Origin: F22 sp963668535 | Lineage (GTDB): Bacteria; Bacteroidota; Bacteroidia; Bacteroidales; Bacteroidaceae | Direction: 5' to 3' | Length of the DNA: 64,000 nt | Assembly: GCA_963668535.1 (NCBI GenBank) | Contig: OY764867.1 | Span: 868,001-932,000 of the forward strand | Shown: piece after piece, positions 18,204-26,785 of the stretch | Layout of the letters: each line of letters begins with the position of its first letter | Numbering within the stretch: the stretch's first letter is position 1 | Made by a program: the position numbers and the translations under genes | Notes under the pieces: generated by a model | The model's input: the letters and a program-made list of their open reading frames with translations, nothing else | Told to the model about the DNA's origin: nothing | Database searches by the model: none

Positions 18204-19463
18204 ATGTGGAAACAATTATTACATCGCATATATAACGAGCGCAAACAAAACACATGGTTGTACGTAGAACTCCTTATAGTACTGGCAATCATATGGGTCG
18301 CTTTTAATGATTTATACAAAAGTTACCAACTATCCACCCTGCCAACTGGTACCAACATCGAAAATTGTTGGCGTCTACGCATCGGTAGAAGTGTATCCAC
18401 CTCTGTGGATAATCAGCCAGATTTTAGTCAAGATTATACTGCCATCACACAAATCATGAAGAATATCCGTCAAAATAATGCTGTAGATGCTATTGGTCTA
18501 ACTGTAAATTCGATGCCCTACTCAAGCAATAATAGTAATATCAGCATGTATTTAGCCAAAGATTCTTTAAATAATAAGAAATACGTACACGGAGTACTCA
18601 TTAGATACTATAACAAAGATGTCATGCGTGTTTTTCGTTGCAAAGATATTCATGGGCGTCCACTAGCAGACCAAATCCCTGCAATAGAAAAACACTATAT
18701 CATTCCAACAAAGTCCACTGCACTGAAAATGGCAGGACACACAAATATTGTAGATACGCTTGTCACTGGATTTGACTACGGACCTATGCCTATCTTACAA
18801 ATAGCAGAAAATATTCGTTACTCTGACTACGAGGAAGTCATGGATGGGTGCTACGAAGTAATAACGAAAAAAGATCTATCAGAATGTATCGAGTCGGAAG
18901 GAGCGACTTCCAATTCGGTGCAGGTATGCCTTCGCATGAAACAACACATGACGCAACAAGACATGGAAAATTGGCTAAATAAAAACAAAGCTCTGATCTC
19001 CACCTCACCACTATATATAAACTCTGCAACCAGTTTTTCACACATAAAAGCAGGACTAAACGAGTACTTTGTACGACAAATAAAACAAGGAGTATTCTTA
19101 GTTAGCTTCCTCTTAGTATGCGCTTTCCTCGGGATCCTTGGTACATTTTGGCTACGCACATCACAAAGGCGCAAAGAGATTGGCCTATTGATGGCTATAG
19201 GATCAAGCAAAGTACATATTATTTTAAACTTTATATATGAAGGGCTTTTCATCTTATTATGCACTCTTCCCTTAATCATCTTGTATATAGGCTATTACAT
19301 CACAACGGGGCATTTAAGTAGTCACGAAGAGATAGTCATCCCAACAATTATCACAAGTGTATTGTCCATTATAACAATGAGTCTACTCATTATTGGTGGA
19401 GTACTAATATCTGCATGGAGCACTTTCAAAATCCAAGCCGCAGAAGTTCTACACGATGAATAA
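18204..19463 (+). CDS. MacB/FtsX-type ABC transporter permease (second of two)
   Basis: 419 residues with an N-terminal membrane helix (about 18-38), a periplasmic domain of some 240 residues and three C-terminal helices. The FtsX motif RRKEIGLLMAIGSSK lies in the loop after the second helix. It is the probable partner of the preceding permease. It diverges strongly from that protein in its periplasmic domain, suggesting distinct roles in substrate or adaptor contact. It lies 42 bp before the ATPase gene. Confidence 0.85.
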   Translation: MWKQLLHRIYNERKQNTWLYVELLIVLAIIWVAFNDLYKSYQLSTLPTGTNIENCWRLRIGRSVSTSVDNQPDFSQDYTAITQIMKNIRQNNAVDAIGLTVNSMPYSSNNSNISMYLAKDSLNNKKYVHGVLIRYYNKDVMRVFRCKDIHGRPLADQIPAIEKHYIIPTKSTALKMAGHTNIVDTLVTGFDYGPMPILQIAENIRYSDYEEVMDGCYEVITKKDLSECIESEGATSNSVQVCLRMKQHMTQQDMENWLNKNKALISTSPLYINSATSFSHIKAGLNEYFVRQIKQGVFLVSFLLVCAFLGILGTFWLRTSQRRKEIGLLMAIGSSKVHIILNFIYEGLFILLCTLPLIILYIGYYITTGHLSSHEEIVIPTIITSVLSIITMSLLIIGGVLISAWSTFKIQAAEVLHDE

Positions 19464-19505
19464 GCCGACACAATAAACAATATCAATAACTCTAAAACAA
19501 TAAAT

Positions 19506-20174
19506 ATGATTACCCTAGAAAATATCAACAAAGTATATCGCACTAGTGAAATAGAAACTCAAGCACTTGAGAATGTACATATACATGTAAACAAAGGAGA
19601 ATTTCTAAGCATTATGGGGCCATCTGGATGTGGCAAATCCACCCTACTCAATATCATGGGCCTATTAGACACTCCCACTAGTGGTGAACTGATCATCGAC
19701 AACGTCAATATCACTTCACTAGGAGATAAAGCCGCAGCTAAATTTAGGAATCAAAATCTTGGTTTTATTTTCCAAAGTTTTCATCTAATCCATTCTCTCA
19801 ATATACTAGACAATGTGGAACTGCCACTCTTATACCGCAAAGGCCTATCTAGCAAAGAACGCACAGAGAAAGCAAAAGCCATCCTAGAAAAAGTCGGTCT
19901 AAGTCACCGCATGCATCATATGCCTACTCAGTTATCTGGTGGGCAATGCCAACGTGTAGCTATCGCTCGTGCCATGATTGGAGATCCAAAGATTCTATTG
20001 GCCGATGAACCAACTGGTAACTTAGATAGCAAAATGGGTACAGAAATCATGGACCTATTGCATCAATTTAACGAAGAAGATAACCGTACAGTGATAATGG
20101 TTACCCACAATGAACTCCAAGCCAAACAAACAGATCGCACCATCCGCTTTTTTGATGGTAGACAAATCAAATAG
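19506..20174 (+). CDS. LolD/MacB-type ABC transporter ATP-binding protein
   Basis: 222 residues with Walker A GPSGCGKST, Q-loop FQSFHLI, ABC signature LSGGQCQRVAIARA, Walker B ILLADEPTGNLD and the switch histidine in VMVTHNE-like IMVTHNEL. This is the family that energises LolCDE, FtsEX and MacB systems. It serves the two permeases just upstream. All catalytic elements are intact. The TolC-like gene starts 5 bp after its stop codon. Confidence 0.93.
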   Translation: MITLENINKVYRTSEIETQALENVHIHVNKGEFLSIMGPSGCGKSTLLNIMGLLDTPTSGELIIDNVNITSLGDKAAAKFRNQNLGFIFQSFHLIHSLNILDNVELPLLYRKGLSSKERTEKAKAILEKVGLSHRMHHMPTQLSGGQCQRVAIARAMIGDPKILLADEPTGNLDSKMGTEIMDLLHQFNEEDNRTVIMVTHNELQAKQTDRTIRFFDGRQIK

Positions 20175-20179
20175 ACAAG

Positions 20180-21670
20180 ATGAACAAACCAGTTACATAC
20201 CTACTTCTGATCTTTGCTGCACTTTGTGGACACAAAACACATGCAGCATGCTCACCAGCTATAGATTCGACTTCTATCTCATTGACGGAAGTCATATCTA
20301 GAGCACGCCTACAAAGTGTAGAGGCAGCAGTAGCGATCAATAAAATGAGAACGGCCTACTGGGTATACCGCACATATAAAGCAGACTTATTACCAGAATG
20401 TTCGCTTAAAGGTACCCTACCTTCTTATCAAAAACAATATAATGCCTACCAGCAAGATAATGGAAATTACACCTACGTAAGAAGCAACTCATTAGGTCTC
20501 AACAGTGCACTATCTATGACACAAAAAATATGGTTTTCTGGCGGTACACTCTCTCTTAAATCCTCCTTGGACTATATCAAGCAAATGGGGGCAGAAGGAC
20601 AAGAAAATTACATGTCCGTCCCCATTAGCTTAACTCTGTCTCAACCCATATTTGGTATCAACGACGTAAAATGGCAAAGGAAAATAGAACCAGTAAAATA
20701 CAGAGAAGCCAAAGCTCAATTTATATCAGATACCGAGGAAGTGGCCGTGAGCGCAGTCCAACAGTTTTTTAATTTATTGCTTTCTGAAGAGAACGTACGT
20801 ATCGCAGAACAGAATCTACGCAATGCAAAAAAATTGTACGATGTGGCTATCGCTAGAAAACATATTGGGCAGATTAGTACCAATGATTTATTACAACTAA
20901 AACTAAGCACAATCAATGCCACGTCGCATCTCACTTCAATGCAAAGCGAACATAAAAGTGCGCTTTTTAAATTACGTTCATTCTTAAATATAACTGATAG
21001 CACCGAACTAAAACCCATACTTCCCCAAGAAGCTCCCAATCTAGTCTTGCATTTTGATGAAGTACTTGCTCGAGCAAAATCAGCCAATGCATTTGCTGAA
21101 AACATCCGCAAAAGACAGCTAGAGGCTGATTATAAAGTAGCTCAGGCCAAAGGAAGTATGCGAGACATTAATCTCTTTGCCAGTATTGGGTACACTGGGC
21201 ATACACAAGATTTTGACAAGGCTTATACAGGATTAAAGAAAAACCAAATCTTTGAGATTGGCATTTCCATACCCTTACTAGACTGGGGAAAACGCAAAGG
21301 GAAAGTACGAGTAGCCCAAGGGAACAAAAAAATAGTAGCCAGCCAACTTAAACAAGAAAAACAAGAATTTGAACAAAACGTGTTTCTTTTGGTACAGCAA
21401 TTCAACAATCAAAGCGAGCAACTGTATTTGGCAATGCAAGCAGATAGCATAGCTCATCAACGCTATCAAATGAGTGTGCAAACTTTTTTGGCTGGCAAAA
21501 TAAACACGTTAGACCTCAATGACGCTCAAACCAGCAAAGACGAAGCTCGTCAAAAACACATAAACGAATTGTACAAATACTGGTACTATTACTATGAATT
21601 GAGAAGTCTAACCTTGTGGGACTATCACAATAACTGTGAAATAACCGCCCCTATAAATTTTGAAAAATAA
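20180..21670 (+). CDS. TolC-like outer membrane efflux protein
   Basis: 496 residues with a signal peptide (residues 1 to about 22, MNKPVTYLLLIFAALCG) and the duplicated alpha-helical OEP organisation with long coiled-coil segments near 180-270 and 380-470. It would form the trimeric outer-membrane and periplasmic channel of the export system. The closest context is the adaptor, permeases and ATPase upstream with spacings below 45 bp. The substrate is unknown. Confidence 0.88.
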   Translation: MNKPVTYLLLIFAALCGHKTHAACSPAIDSTSISLTEVISRARLQSVEAAVAINKMRTAYWVYRTYKADLLPECSLKGTLPSYQKQYNAYQQDNGNYTYVRSNSLGLNSALSMTQKIWFSGGTLSLKSSLDYIKQMGAEGQENYMSVPISLTLSQPIFGINDVKWQRKIEPVKYREAKAQFISDTEEVAVSAVQQFFNLLLSEENVRIAEQNLRNAKKLYDVAIARKHIGQISTNDLLQLKLSTINATSHLTSMQSEHKSALFKLRSFLNITDSTELKPILPQEAPNLVLHFDEVLARAKSANAFAENIRKRQLEADYKVAQAKGSMRDINLFASIGYTGHTQDFDKAYTGLKKNQIFEIGISIPLLDWGKRKGKVRVAQGNKKIVASQLKQEKQEFEQNVFLLVQQFNNQSEQLYLAMQADSIAHQRYQMSVQTFLAGKINTLDLNDAQTSKDEARQKHINELYKYWYYYYELRSLTLWDYHNNCEITAPINFEK

Positions 21671-21714
21671 CCGTATCATTTACTTTTTTCACCTAAACTC
21701 TATATATTTGTACT

Positions 21715-23133
21715 ATGATACTGATAATTGACGACGATAAAGCGATTCGTTCTTCCTTAAATTTTATGCTTTCACGCACTGGATATGAAGTTGCCACAGC
21801 GGCTACTCCAGGTGAGGCTGTGCTCATAGCTCAACAACAATGCCCCGAGCTCATTTTAATGGATATGAACTACTCTCTATCCACTACTGGCGAAGAAGGC
21901 CTAAGGCTTCTCCAAGAGATGAAAACTATTCACCCGCAAACCCCTGTCATCCTCATCACCGCATGGGGAAGTATAGACATTGCGGTACAAGGGATGAAAC
22001 TAGGTGCATTCGATTTTATCACTAAGCCTTGGGATAATAGACAATTAATGCAACAAATTGAAACAGCATTGGAGTTGTCTTCATCTCCCACAGTACAATC
22101 CACAAACGGTCCAAGTGCCACAAAAACAGAGACCAGCCCCTTCGACCGTTCCTTTATTATAGGTCAAAGTCAAGCGATAACAGACGTCTTAAAAATTATT
22201 GAAAGAGTGGCCAAAACGAATGCCAGTGTATTGATTACTGGGGAAAGTGGCACTGGTAAAGAATTGATTGCTGAAGCCATTCATCGCAATAGCCAACGTG
22301 CTCAAAATGCCTTTGTCAAAGTCAACCTAGGTGGAATATCTCAGTCTCTATTTGAAAGCGAAATGTTCGGACACAAAAAGGGTGCATTTACTGACGCATC
22401 TAGCGACCGTATAGGGAGATTTACTCTCGCAGACAAAGGAACTATTTTTTTAGATGAAATTGGTGAACTAGACTTAAGTTGCCAAGTCAAATTGCTTCGA
22501 GTATTACAAGATCAAACATATGAAGTGTTAGGTGATAGCAAACAACGTAAAATTGATGTGCGTGTTGTGTGTGCGACCAATGAAGACTTACTCACGATGA
22601 TCAAACAAAAGACATTTCGTGAAGATCTCTTCTACCGAATCAACCTTATTCAGGTACATCTACCAGCATTGAGAGAACGTCGGGAAGATATACCTTTGCT
22701 GATCAAACACTTCGCTCAGCGTCAACAAGAAGAGCATAATAGCCCTAAAGTCACTTTTACTGAAGAAGCAATGACAAGACTCTGTACTCTCCCCTATTAT
22801 GGTAATATCAGAGAATTAAAGAATTTGATTGATAGACTGATTATTATGAGTAATCACAACATAATAGATGGCAAGGTACTTGACGAGTTTGGGCTACCTA
22901 ATAGCAATGTTAAAACGGAAATTACAGCACATCCCGATGACTCTTGCTGTGCATCAACCAATAGCATGACTCTACAAGAAGTAGAAACCCAAGCTATATG
23001 CCAAGAACTCATCAAACATGGTGGCAACTTAACACTTGTAGCCAGAGCATTGGGCATCACTAGACAGGCACTATACAGAAGAATGGAAAAATATAAGATT
23101 GATGTGACTGTAAAAAAAGGACACACTCCATAA
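21715..23133 (+). CDS. NtrC-family sigma-54-dependent response regulator
   Basis: 472 residues: receiver domain (1 to about 120, phospho-acceptor D50 in LILMDMNYS), AAA+ domain (Walker A GESGTGKE, Walker B GTIFLDEIGELD), and a C-terminal Fis-type helix-turn-helix (LVARALGITRQALYRRMEKY). The sigma-54 contact loop is GAFTDA rather than GAFTGA, a variant also seen in other activators. It probably activates the -24/-12 promoter at 15608-15623, giving the export operon positive autoregulation. The histidine kinase gene follows 16 bp later. Confidence 0.93.
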   Translation: MILIIDDDKAIRSSLNFMLSRTGYEVATAATPGEAVLIAQQQCPELILMDMNYSLSTTGEEGLRLLQEMKTIHPQTPVILITAWGSIDIAVQGMKLGAFDFITKPWDNRQLMQQIETALELSSSPTVQSTNGPSATKTETSPFDRSFIIGQSQAITDVLKIIERVAKTNASVLITGESGTGKELIAEAIHRNSQRAQNAFVKVNLGGISQSLFESEMFGHKKGAFTDASSDRIGRFTLADKGTIFLDEIGELDLSCQVKLLRVLQDQTYEVLGDSKQRKIDVRVVCATNEDLLTMIKQKTFREDLFYRINLIQVHLPALRERREDIPLLIKHFAQRQQEEHNSPKVTFTEEAMTRLCTLPYYGNIRELKNLIDRLIIMSNHNIIDGKVLDEFGLPNSNVKTEITAHPDDSCCASTNSMTLQEVETQAICQELIKHGGNLTLVARALGITRQALYRRMEKYKIDVTVKKGHTP

Positions 23134-23149
23134 CCCCATCTCAACAACC

Positions 23150-24454
23150 ATGAAAATAAGAAGCTACTTTGTCATACTCACCTTATTAATCACCCTCCTA
23201 TTTTGCTTTATCATATGGGCTATGTCTCAACCGATTAAAGCAACGACGATTTATGTAGGCACAAGCCTCATCGCTATACTACTTTTCACTTATCTATCTT
23301 ACTTCTACCAGAAGGTCGTCAAACCTATGCAAACGATTGGCAATGGAATAGAACTCATCAAAGAACAAGACTTTAGTTCCCGCCTCAAAAATGTAGGGCA
23401 AGTAGAAGCCGATTATATTGTAGATATATTCAACCGCATGATGCAGCAATTAAAGGATGAACGTCTACGTCTGCGAGAGCAAAATTATTTTCTAGACCTC
23501 TTGATCGCCGCTTCACCTATGGGGGTTATCATTTTGGACTTTGATGAACAAATAAGCAGCATGAATCCAGTGGCTAAAGAGATACTGCAAGCTTCACAAA
23601 CTGAAAAATCATGGCACGCCATACATCATCCACTAGCCAAATATCTAGTAAACTTACAAACCAACGAATCACAAATATACAGATTAAACACAAGCGAAAT
23701 ATATCGATGTACCAAACAGACATTTGTGGATAGAGGATTTCCACATCCCTTTATTTTGATAGAGACCCTTACAGCAGAAGTACGAAAAGCAGAAAAGATA
23801 GCTTACGAAAAGGTCATTCGAATGATTGCTCATGAGGTCAATAATACCGTAGCAGGTGTTACATCAACCTTAGACACAGTAGTCAACTCATTGTCATACG
23901 ATGGTGACAACAAAGAAATATGCGATGTTACCAATATCTGTATAGAAAGGTGCATGACGATGAGTCACTTCATCACTCGTTTTGCCGATGTCGTGAAGAT
24001 ACCTGAGCCACAAACGAGCGAAACCAATCTCAATGAATATATTGCACGTTTCGATAAGATGATACGTTCTTACACGCAACCTAATAATATTCAAGTATCT
24101 ACCCAATTAGATAGCCAAAAGCTTTATGCTTATTTGGACATTCCTTTGTTTGAAGGGGCATTAATCAATATCATAAAAAATGCTGTCGAAAGTATAGAAG
24201 ACAAAGGACATATCGTCATTTCAACGATCGCTAATCCTCCACAACTGATTCTTGCAAACAATGGAGCAAGTATTCCAGAAGATATACAATCACAGCTATT
24301 TAGCCCATTCTTTTCAACGAAACCGACCGGGCAAGGTATTGGATTGCTCTATACACGAGAAGTACTAGAGAAACATCACTTCAACTTCTCGCTACACACT
24401 GATGACGATTCATGGACACGTTTTATCATATCTTTTCCAAAACAGAATAGATAA
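23150..24454 (+). CDS. NtrB-like membrane sensor histidine kinase
   Basis: 434 residues with two N-terminal membrane helices (about 5-25 and 33-52), separated by only a few residues, so there is hardly any periplasmic sensor. A HAMP-like stretch, a PAS-like region (about 115-210) and a kinase core follow. The phospho-acceptor is H228 in IAHEVNNT. The ATP-binding domain has NAVES-type N box (NIIKNAVESI) and GQGIGLLYTREV. It is the predicted partner of the regulator just upstream. With so small an external part it probably senses a membrane or cytoplasmic signal. Its stop codon directly adjoins the stop codon of the convergent PAP2 gene. Confidence 0.9.
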   Translation: MKIRSYFVILTLLITLLFCFIIWAMSQPIKATTIYVGTSLIAILLFTYLSYFYQKVVKPMQTIGNGIELIKEQDFSSRLKNVGQVEADYIVDIFNRMMQQLKDERLRLREQNYFLDLLIAASPMGVIILDFDEQISSMNPVAKEILQASQTEKSWHAIHHPLAKYLVNLQTNESQIYRLNTSEIYRCTKQTFVDRGFPHPFILIETLTAEVRKAEKIAYEKVIRMIAHEVNNTVAGVTSTLDTVVNSLSYDGDNKEICDVTNICIERCMTMSHFITRFADVVKIPEPQTSETNLNEYIARFDKMIRSYTQPNNIQVSTQLDSQKLYAYLDIPLFEGALINIIKNAVESIEDKGHIVISTIANPPQLILANNGASIPEDIQSQLFSPFFSTKPTGQGIGLLYTREVLEKHHFNFSLHTDDDSWTRFIISFPKQNR

Positions 24455-25372
24455 TCAAAACGTAAAGGCTACGTAAGCACCTATATTTTTTTCTCCCACA
24501 GTAGGGGTCAATACAAATTGTTTATCGACTGGCCATTTTAGGACTCGTCGCCAAAATGGCAATGTTTGATAGGCTAATTCCACACTCAATATACCAATTC
24601 CTGCACCAGCAAGTGTATCGCTGATGTAGTGTTTGTTATTAATCACACGCAGACTTGCCGTTAAAGCAGCAACTGAATAGCCCGCAACTGGTATCCAAAT
24701 GGATGCATCCTTATATTCTTTATACAGGAGATGAGCTCCCGTAAAGGCCATGGCTGTATGTCCCGAAGGAAATGATAGATTATCACTATGATCGGGACGA
24801 GTACGATGTATGCTACACTTTAGACTATTGACCGTTACTCCCATAATGGCCATAGAGGTGGCCCCCAAGACCAAACGTTCTTTAAGACTATGTTTGGCTG
24901 GTACGCCCAAAAAGTCAAGCGCATACACCCCCAACAGTGGAGTATATTGTGTGTAATTATCAATCGGAAATTTTTGTTGCACATCCTCTTGTACTTCAAA
25001 GGCAGTCCCTCTATCTATAACTTTCGACACACTGGGTATTGTTTTACATAAGATACCTGTTCCAATCAATGCCGCAGGCACTCCCCATCGAAGGACTTTA
25101 TCATATTTGGGCCATTCAATAGACGGGATTTTGAAATTTGAAGTACGCAATTTGGGCAACTCCAACATCTTTTGTGCAGGGTTGTAGTACCGATGATTAT
25201 TATAACGAGGTAGATAACGTGGTGTGTATTGCTCGGACACACGGATAGAGTCACGTACCTTTATGCCAAGAGTATCTCTTTCTACAGTCTGCGCCGACAA
25301 CTGCATACCACACCCTAGCAAGATAACAATTGCCACACAAGTCACGCGCAATACCAACATCTTCTTTCTCAT
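24455..25372 (-). CDS. PAP2-family (type 2) acid phosphatase
   Basis: 305 residues from the ATG at 25372 (MRKKMLVLRVTCVAIVILLG); a start at 25384 adds four residues. The three PAP2 motifs are present: KCSIHRTRPD, FPSGHTAMAF and LRVINNKHYISD. An N-terminal signal or anchor helix precedes a tail of about 60 residues before the membrane-associated catalytic part. The family removes phosphate from lipid phosphates such as undecaprenyl pyrophosphate, phosphatidic acid or lipid A. The motif spacing resembles Bacteroidales lipid phosphatases, but the substrate is not fixed by sequence. It converges with the histidine kinase gene with no base between the stop codons. Confidence 0.88.
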   Translation of the reverse strand: MRKKMLVLRVTCVAIVILLGCGMQLSAQTVERDTLGIKVRDSIRVSEQYTPRYLPRYNNHRYYNPAQKMLELPKLRTSNFKIPSIEWPKYDKVLRWGVPAALIGTGILCKTIPSVSKVIDRGTAFEVQEDVQQKFPIDNYTQYTPLLGVYALDFLGVPAKHSLKERLVLGATSMAIMGVTVNSLKCSIHRTRPDHSDNLSFPSGHTAMAFTGAHLLYKEYKDASIWIPVAGYSVAALTASLRVINNKHYISDTLAGAGIGILSVELAYQTLPFWRRVLKWPVDKQFVLTPTVGEKNIGAYVAFTF

Positions 25373-25554
25373 ACTATACCTCATCTTATACGTTCAACAT
25401 ACTATTTTCATTCTGTAGACTACGAAAGTACAAGTCAATTCTGAAGAGATTTAGAAGATTGCAGATAGAGTTATAAAAATCAGAATATTTACAGAATGTA
25501 TATAGTAACACACAAAAAGTTACTTTTAGTCACATATTGGCCCAATAAATATCG

Positions 25555-25562
25555 TATCTTTG
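25555..25562 (+). promoter_or_regulatory. Promoter -7 element (TATCTTTG) of the PanE-like gene
   Basis: Matches TAnnTTTG, 40 bp before the ATG at 25603. The -33 box is not consensus (TTGG at 25537 is too close). Confidence 0.5.
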
Positions 25563-25602
25563 TCAGTAGAATACATAACATCATATCACTAAACAGGTCA
25601 TT

Positions 25603-26520
25603 ATGGAAAAATTGAAATATGTTATTGCAGGTGCTGGTGGTGTAGGCGGTAGTATAGCTGCCATGCTATATTTGGCAGGTGAAGATGTAACCTGCATTGC
25701 ACGCGACAGCCATCTTAAGGCCTTACAAAAAGAGGGATTACACTATCATTCTGATCTCAAAGGCGAACACGTACTACCTATCCCTGCCCTATCAGCTGAT
25801 GATTATCAAGATAAAGCAGATGTCATTTTTGTATGTGTTAAGGGCTACAGTATATCATCTATTTTAGATATGATTACAAGAGCTAGTCATGCTCATACCC
25901 TAGTCATCCCTATTCTCAATGTCTATGGCACAGGACCTAAAATAGCCAGCTTACTACCAGATAATATTGAGGTACTTGATGGTTGTATATACATTGTTGG
26001 GTATAAAAATGCCCCAGGTCACATCACACAGATGGGCAAAGTCTTTCGCATAGTCTATGGTAGCAGACAGTCCACTCCAGCTTTGGACCTACAAATGAAA
26101 AAGGTCGGAGCCGCGCTTGAACATAGTGGCATCAAAGTAAACATATCGGATGACATCAATAGAGATACTTTTGTCAAGTGGTCTTTTATATCTGCTATGG
26201 CTGTTACCGGTATGTATTATGATTGCACGATGCAAAGCGTTCAGGAAAATCCTGAGATTCGCCAAACTTTTATCGGATTGAGTGAAGAGAGCTATGCTTT
26301 GGGCAAGAAGCTTGGTATCGCATTTAAAGAAGATCAGGTAACCTATAACTTACGAGTCATGGATTCATTGGATCCCAATTCAACGGCATCTATGCAGAAG
26401 GATATGAAAGCTGGACATGAAACTGAAATACAAGGCCAACTCTTCGACCTGATAGCTCTTGCAGAAGAAAATGGAGTAGATATTCCCACGTATAAAATGG
26501 TAGCAAAGAAATTCCAGTAA
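25603..26520 (+). CDS. 2-dehydropantoate 2-reductase (ketopantoate reductase) family protein
   Basis: 305 residues with an N-terminal Rossmann motif (VIAGAGGVGGSIAAMLYLAG) and the C-terminal ApbA/PanE helical domain; the catalytic lysine is likely in FVKWSFISAM. Family members reduce ketopantoate to pantoate with NADPH for pantothenate and CoA synthesis. Some Bacteroidetes paralogues act on other keto acids, so the gene symbol is withheld. The gene stands alone between the PAP2 phosphatase and an unknown gene. Confidence 0.82.
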   Translation: MEKLKYVIAGAGGVGGSIAAMLYLAGEDVTCIARDSHLKALQKEGLHYHSDLKGEHVLPIPALSADDYQDKADVIFVCVKGYSISSILDMITRASHAHTLVIPILNVYGTGPKIASLLPDNIEVLDGCIYIVGYKNAPGHITQMGKVFRIVYGSRQSTPALDLQMKKVGAALEHSGIKVNISDDINRDTFVKWSFISAMAVTGMYYDCTMQSVQENPEIRQTFIGLSEESYALGKKLGIAFKEDQVTYNLRVMDSLDPNSTASMQKDMKAGHETEIQGQLFDLIALAEENGVDIPTYKMVAKKFQ

Positions 26521-26594
26521 GTCTTACTTTAGTAATACCACTCTATTATTGTATTATTAAGGCGCGACTTTTATTTGCAAAGGCTTGCAATCGT

Positions 26595-26658
26595 CGATTC
26601 AAACGTTTGGTTCCATCGATTCAAATGTTTGGTCCCATCGATTCAAACGTTTGAATCG
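26595..26658. repeat. Three tandem 22-bp units ending in a perfect 20-bp palindrome
   Basis: Units start at 26595, 26617 and 26639. Each begins CGATTCAAAYGTTTG; the first two continue GGTTCCAT or GGTCCCAT. The third continues AATCG to form the perfect palindrome CGATTCAAACGTTTGAATCG at 26639-26658. The array lies 68 bp before the -33 box of the next gene. Confidence 0.9.
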
Positions 26659-26725
26659 ACGCTCTCTACCTATTCCAAAGGAAAGGGTAACCTTGTCACC
26701 ACAACTTTGGCAAGTAAGTGAGTTA

Positions 26726-26757
26726 TTTGGCCATATGCCGCAATATTTGTATCTTTG
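26726..26757 (+). promoter_or_regulatory. Consensus promoter of the unknown two-TM protein gene
   Basis: TTTG at 26726-26729, 20-bp spacer, TATCTTTG at 26750-26757, 28 bp before the ATG at 26786. Confidence 0.75.
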
Positions 26758-26785
26758 TATATACACACAGCCTTAAAACTACACT

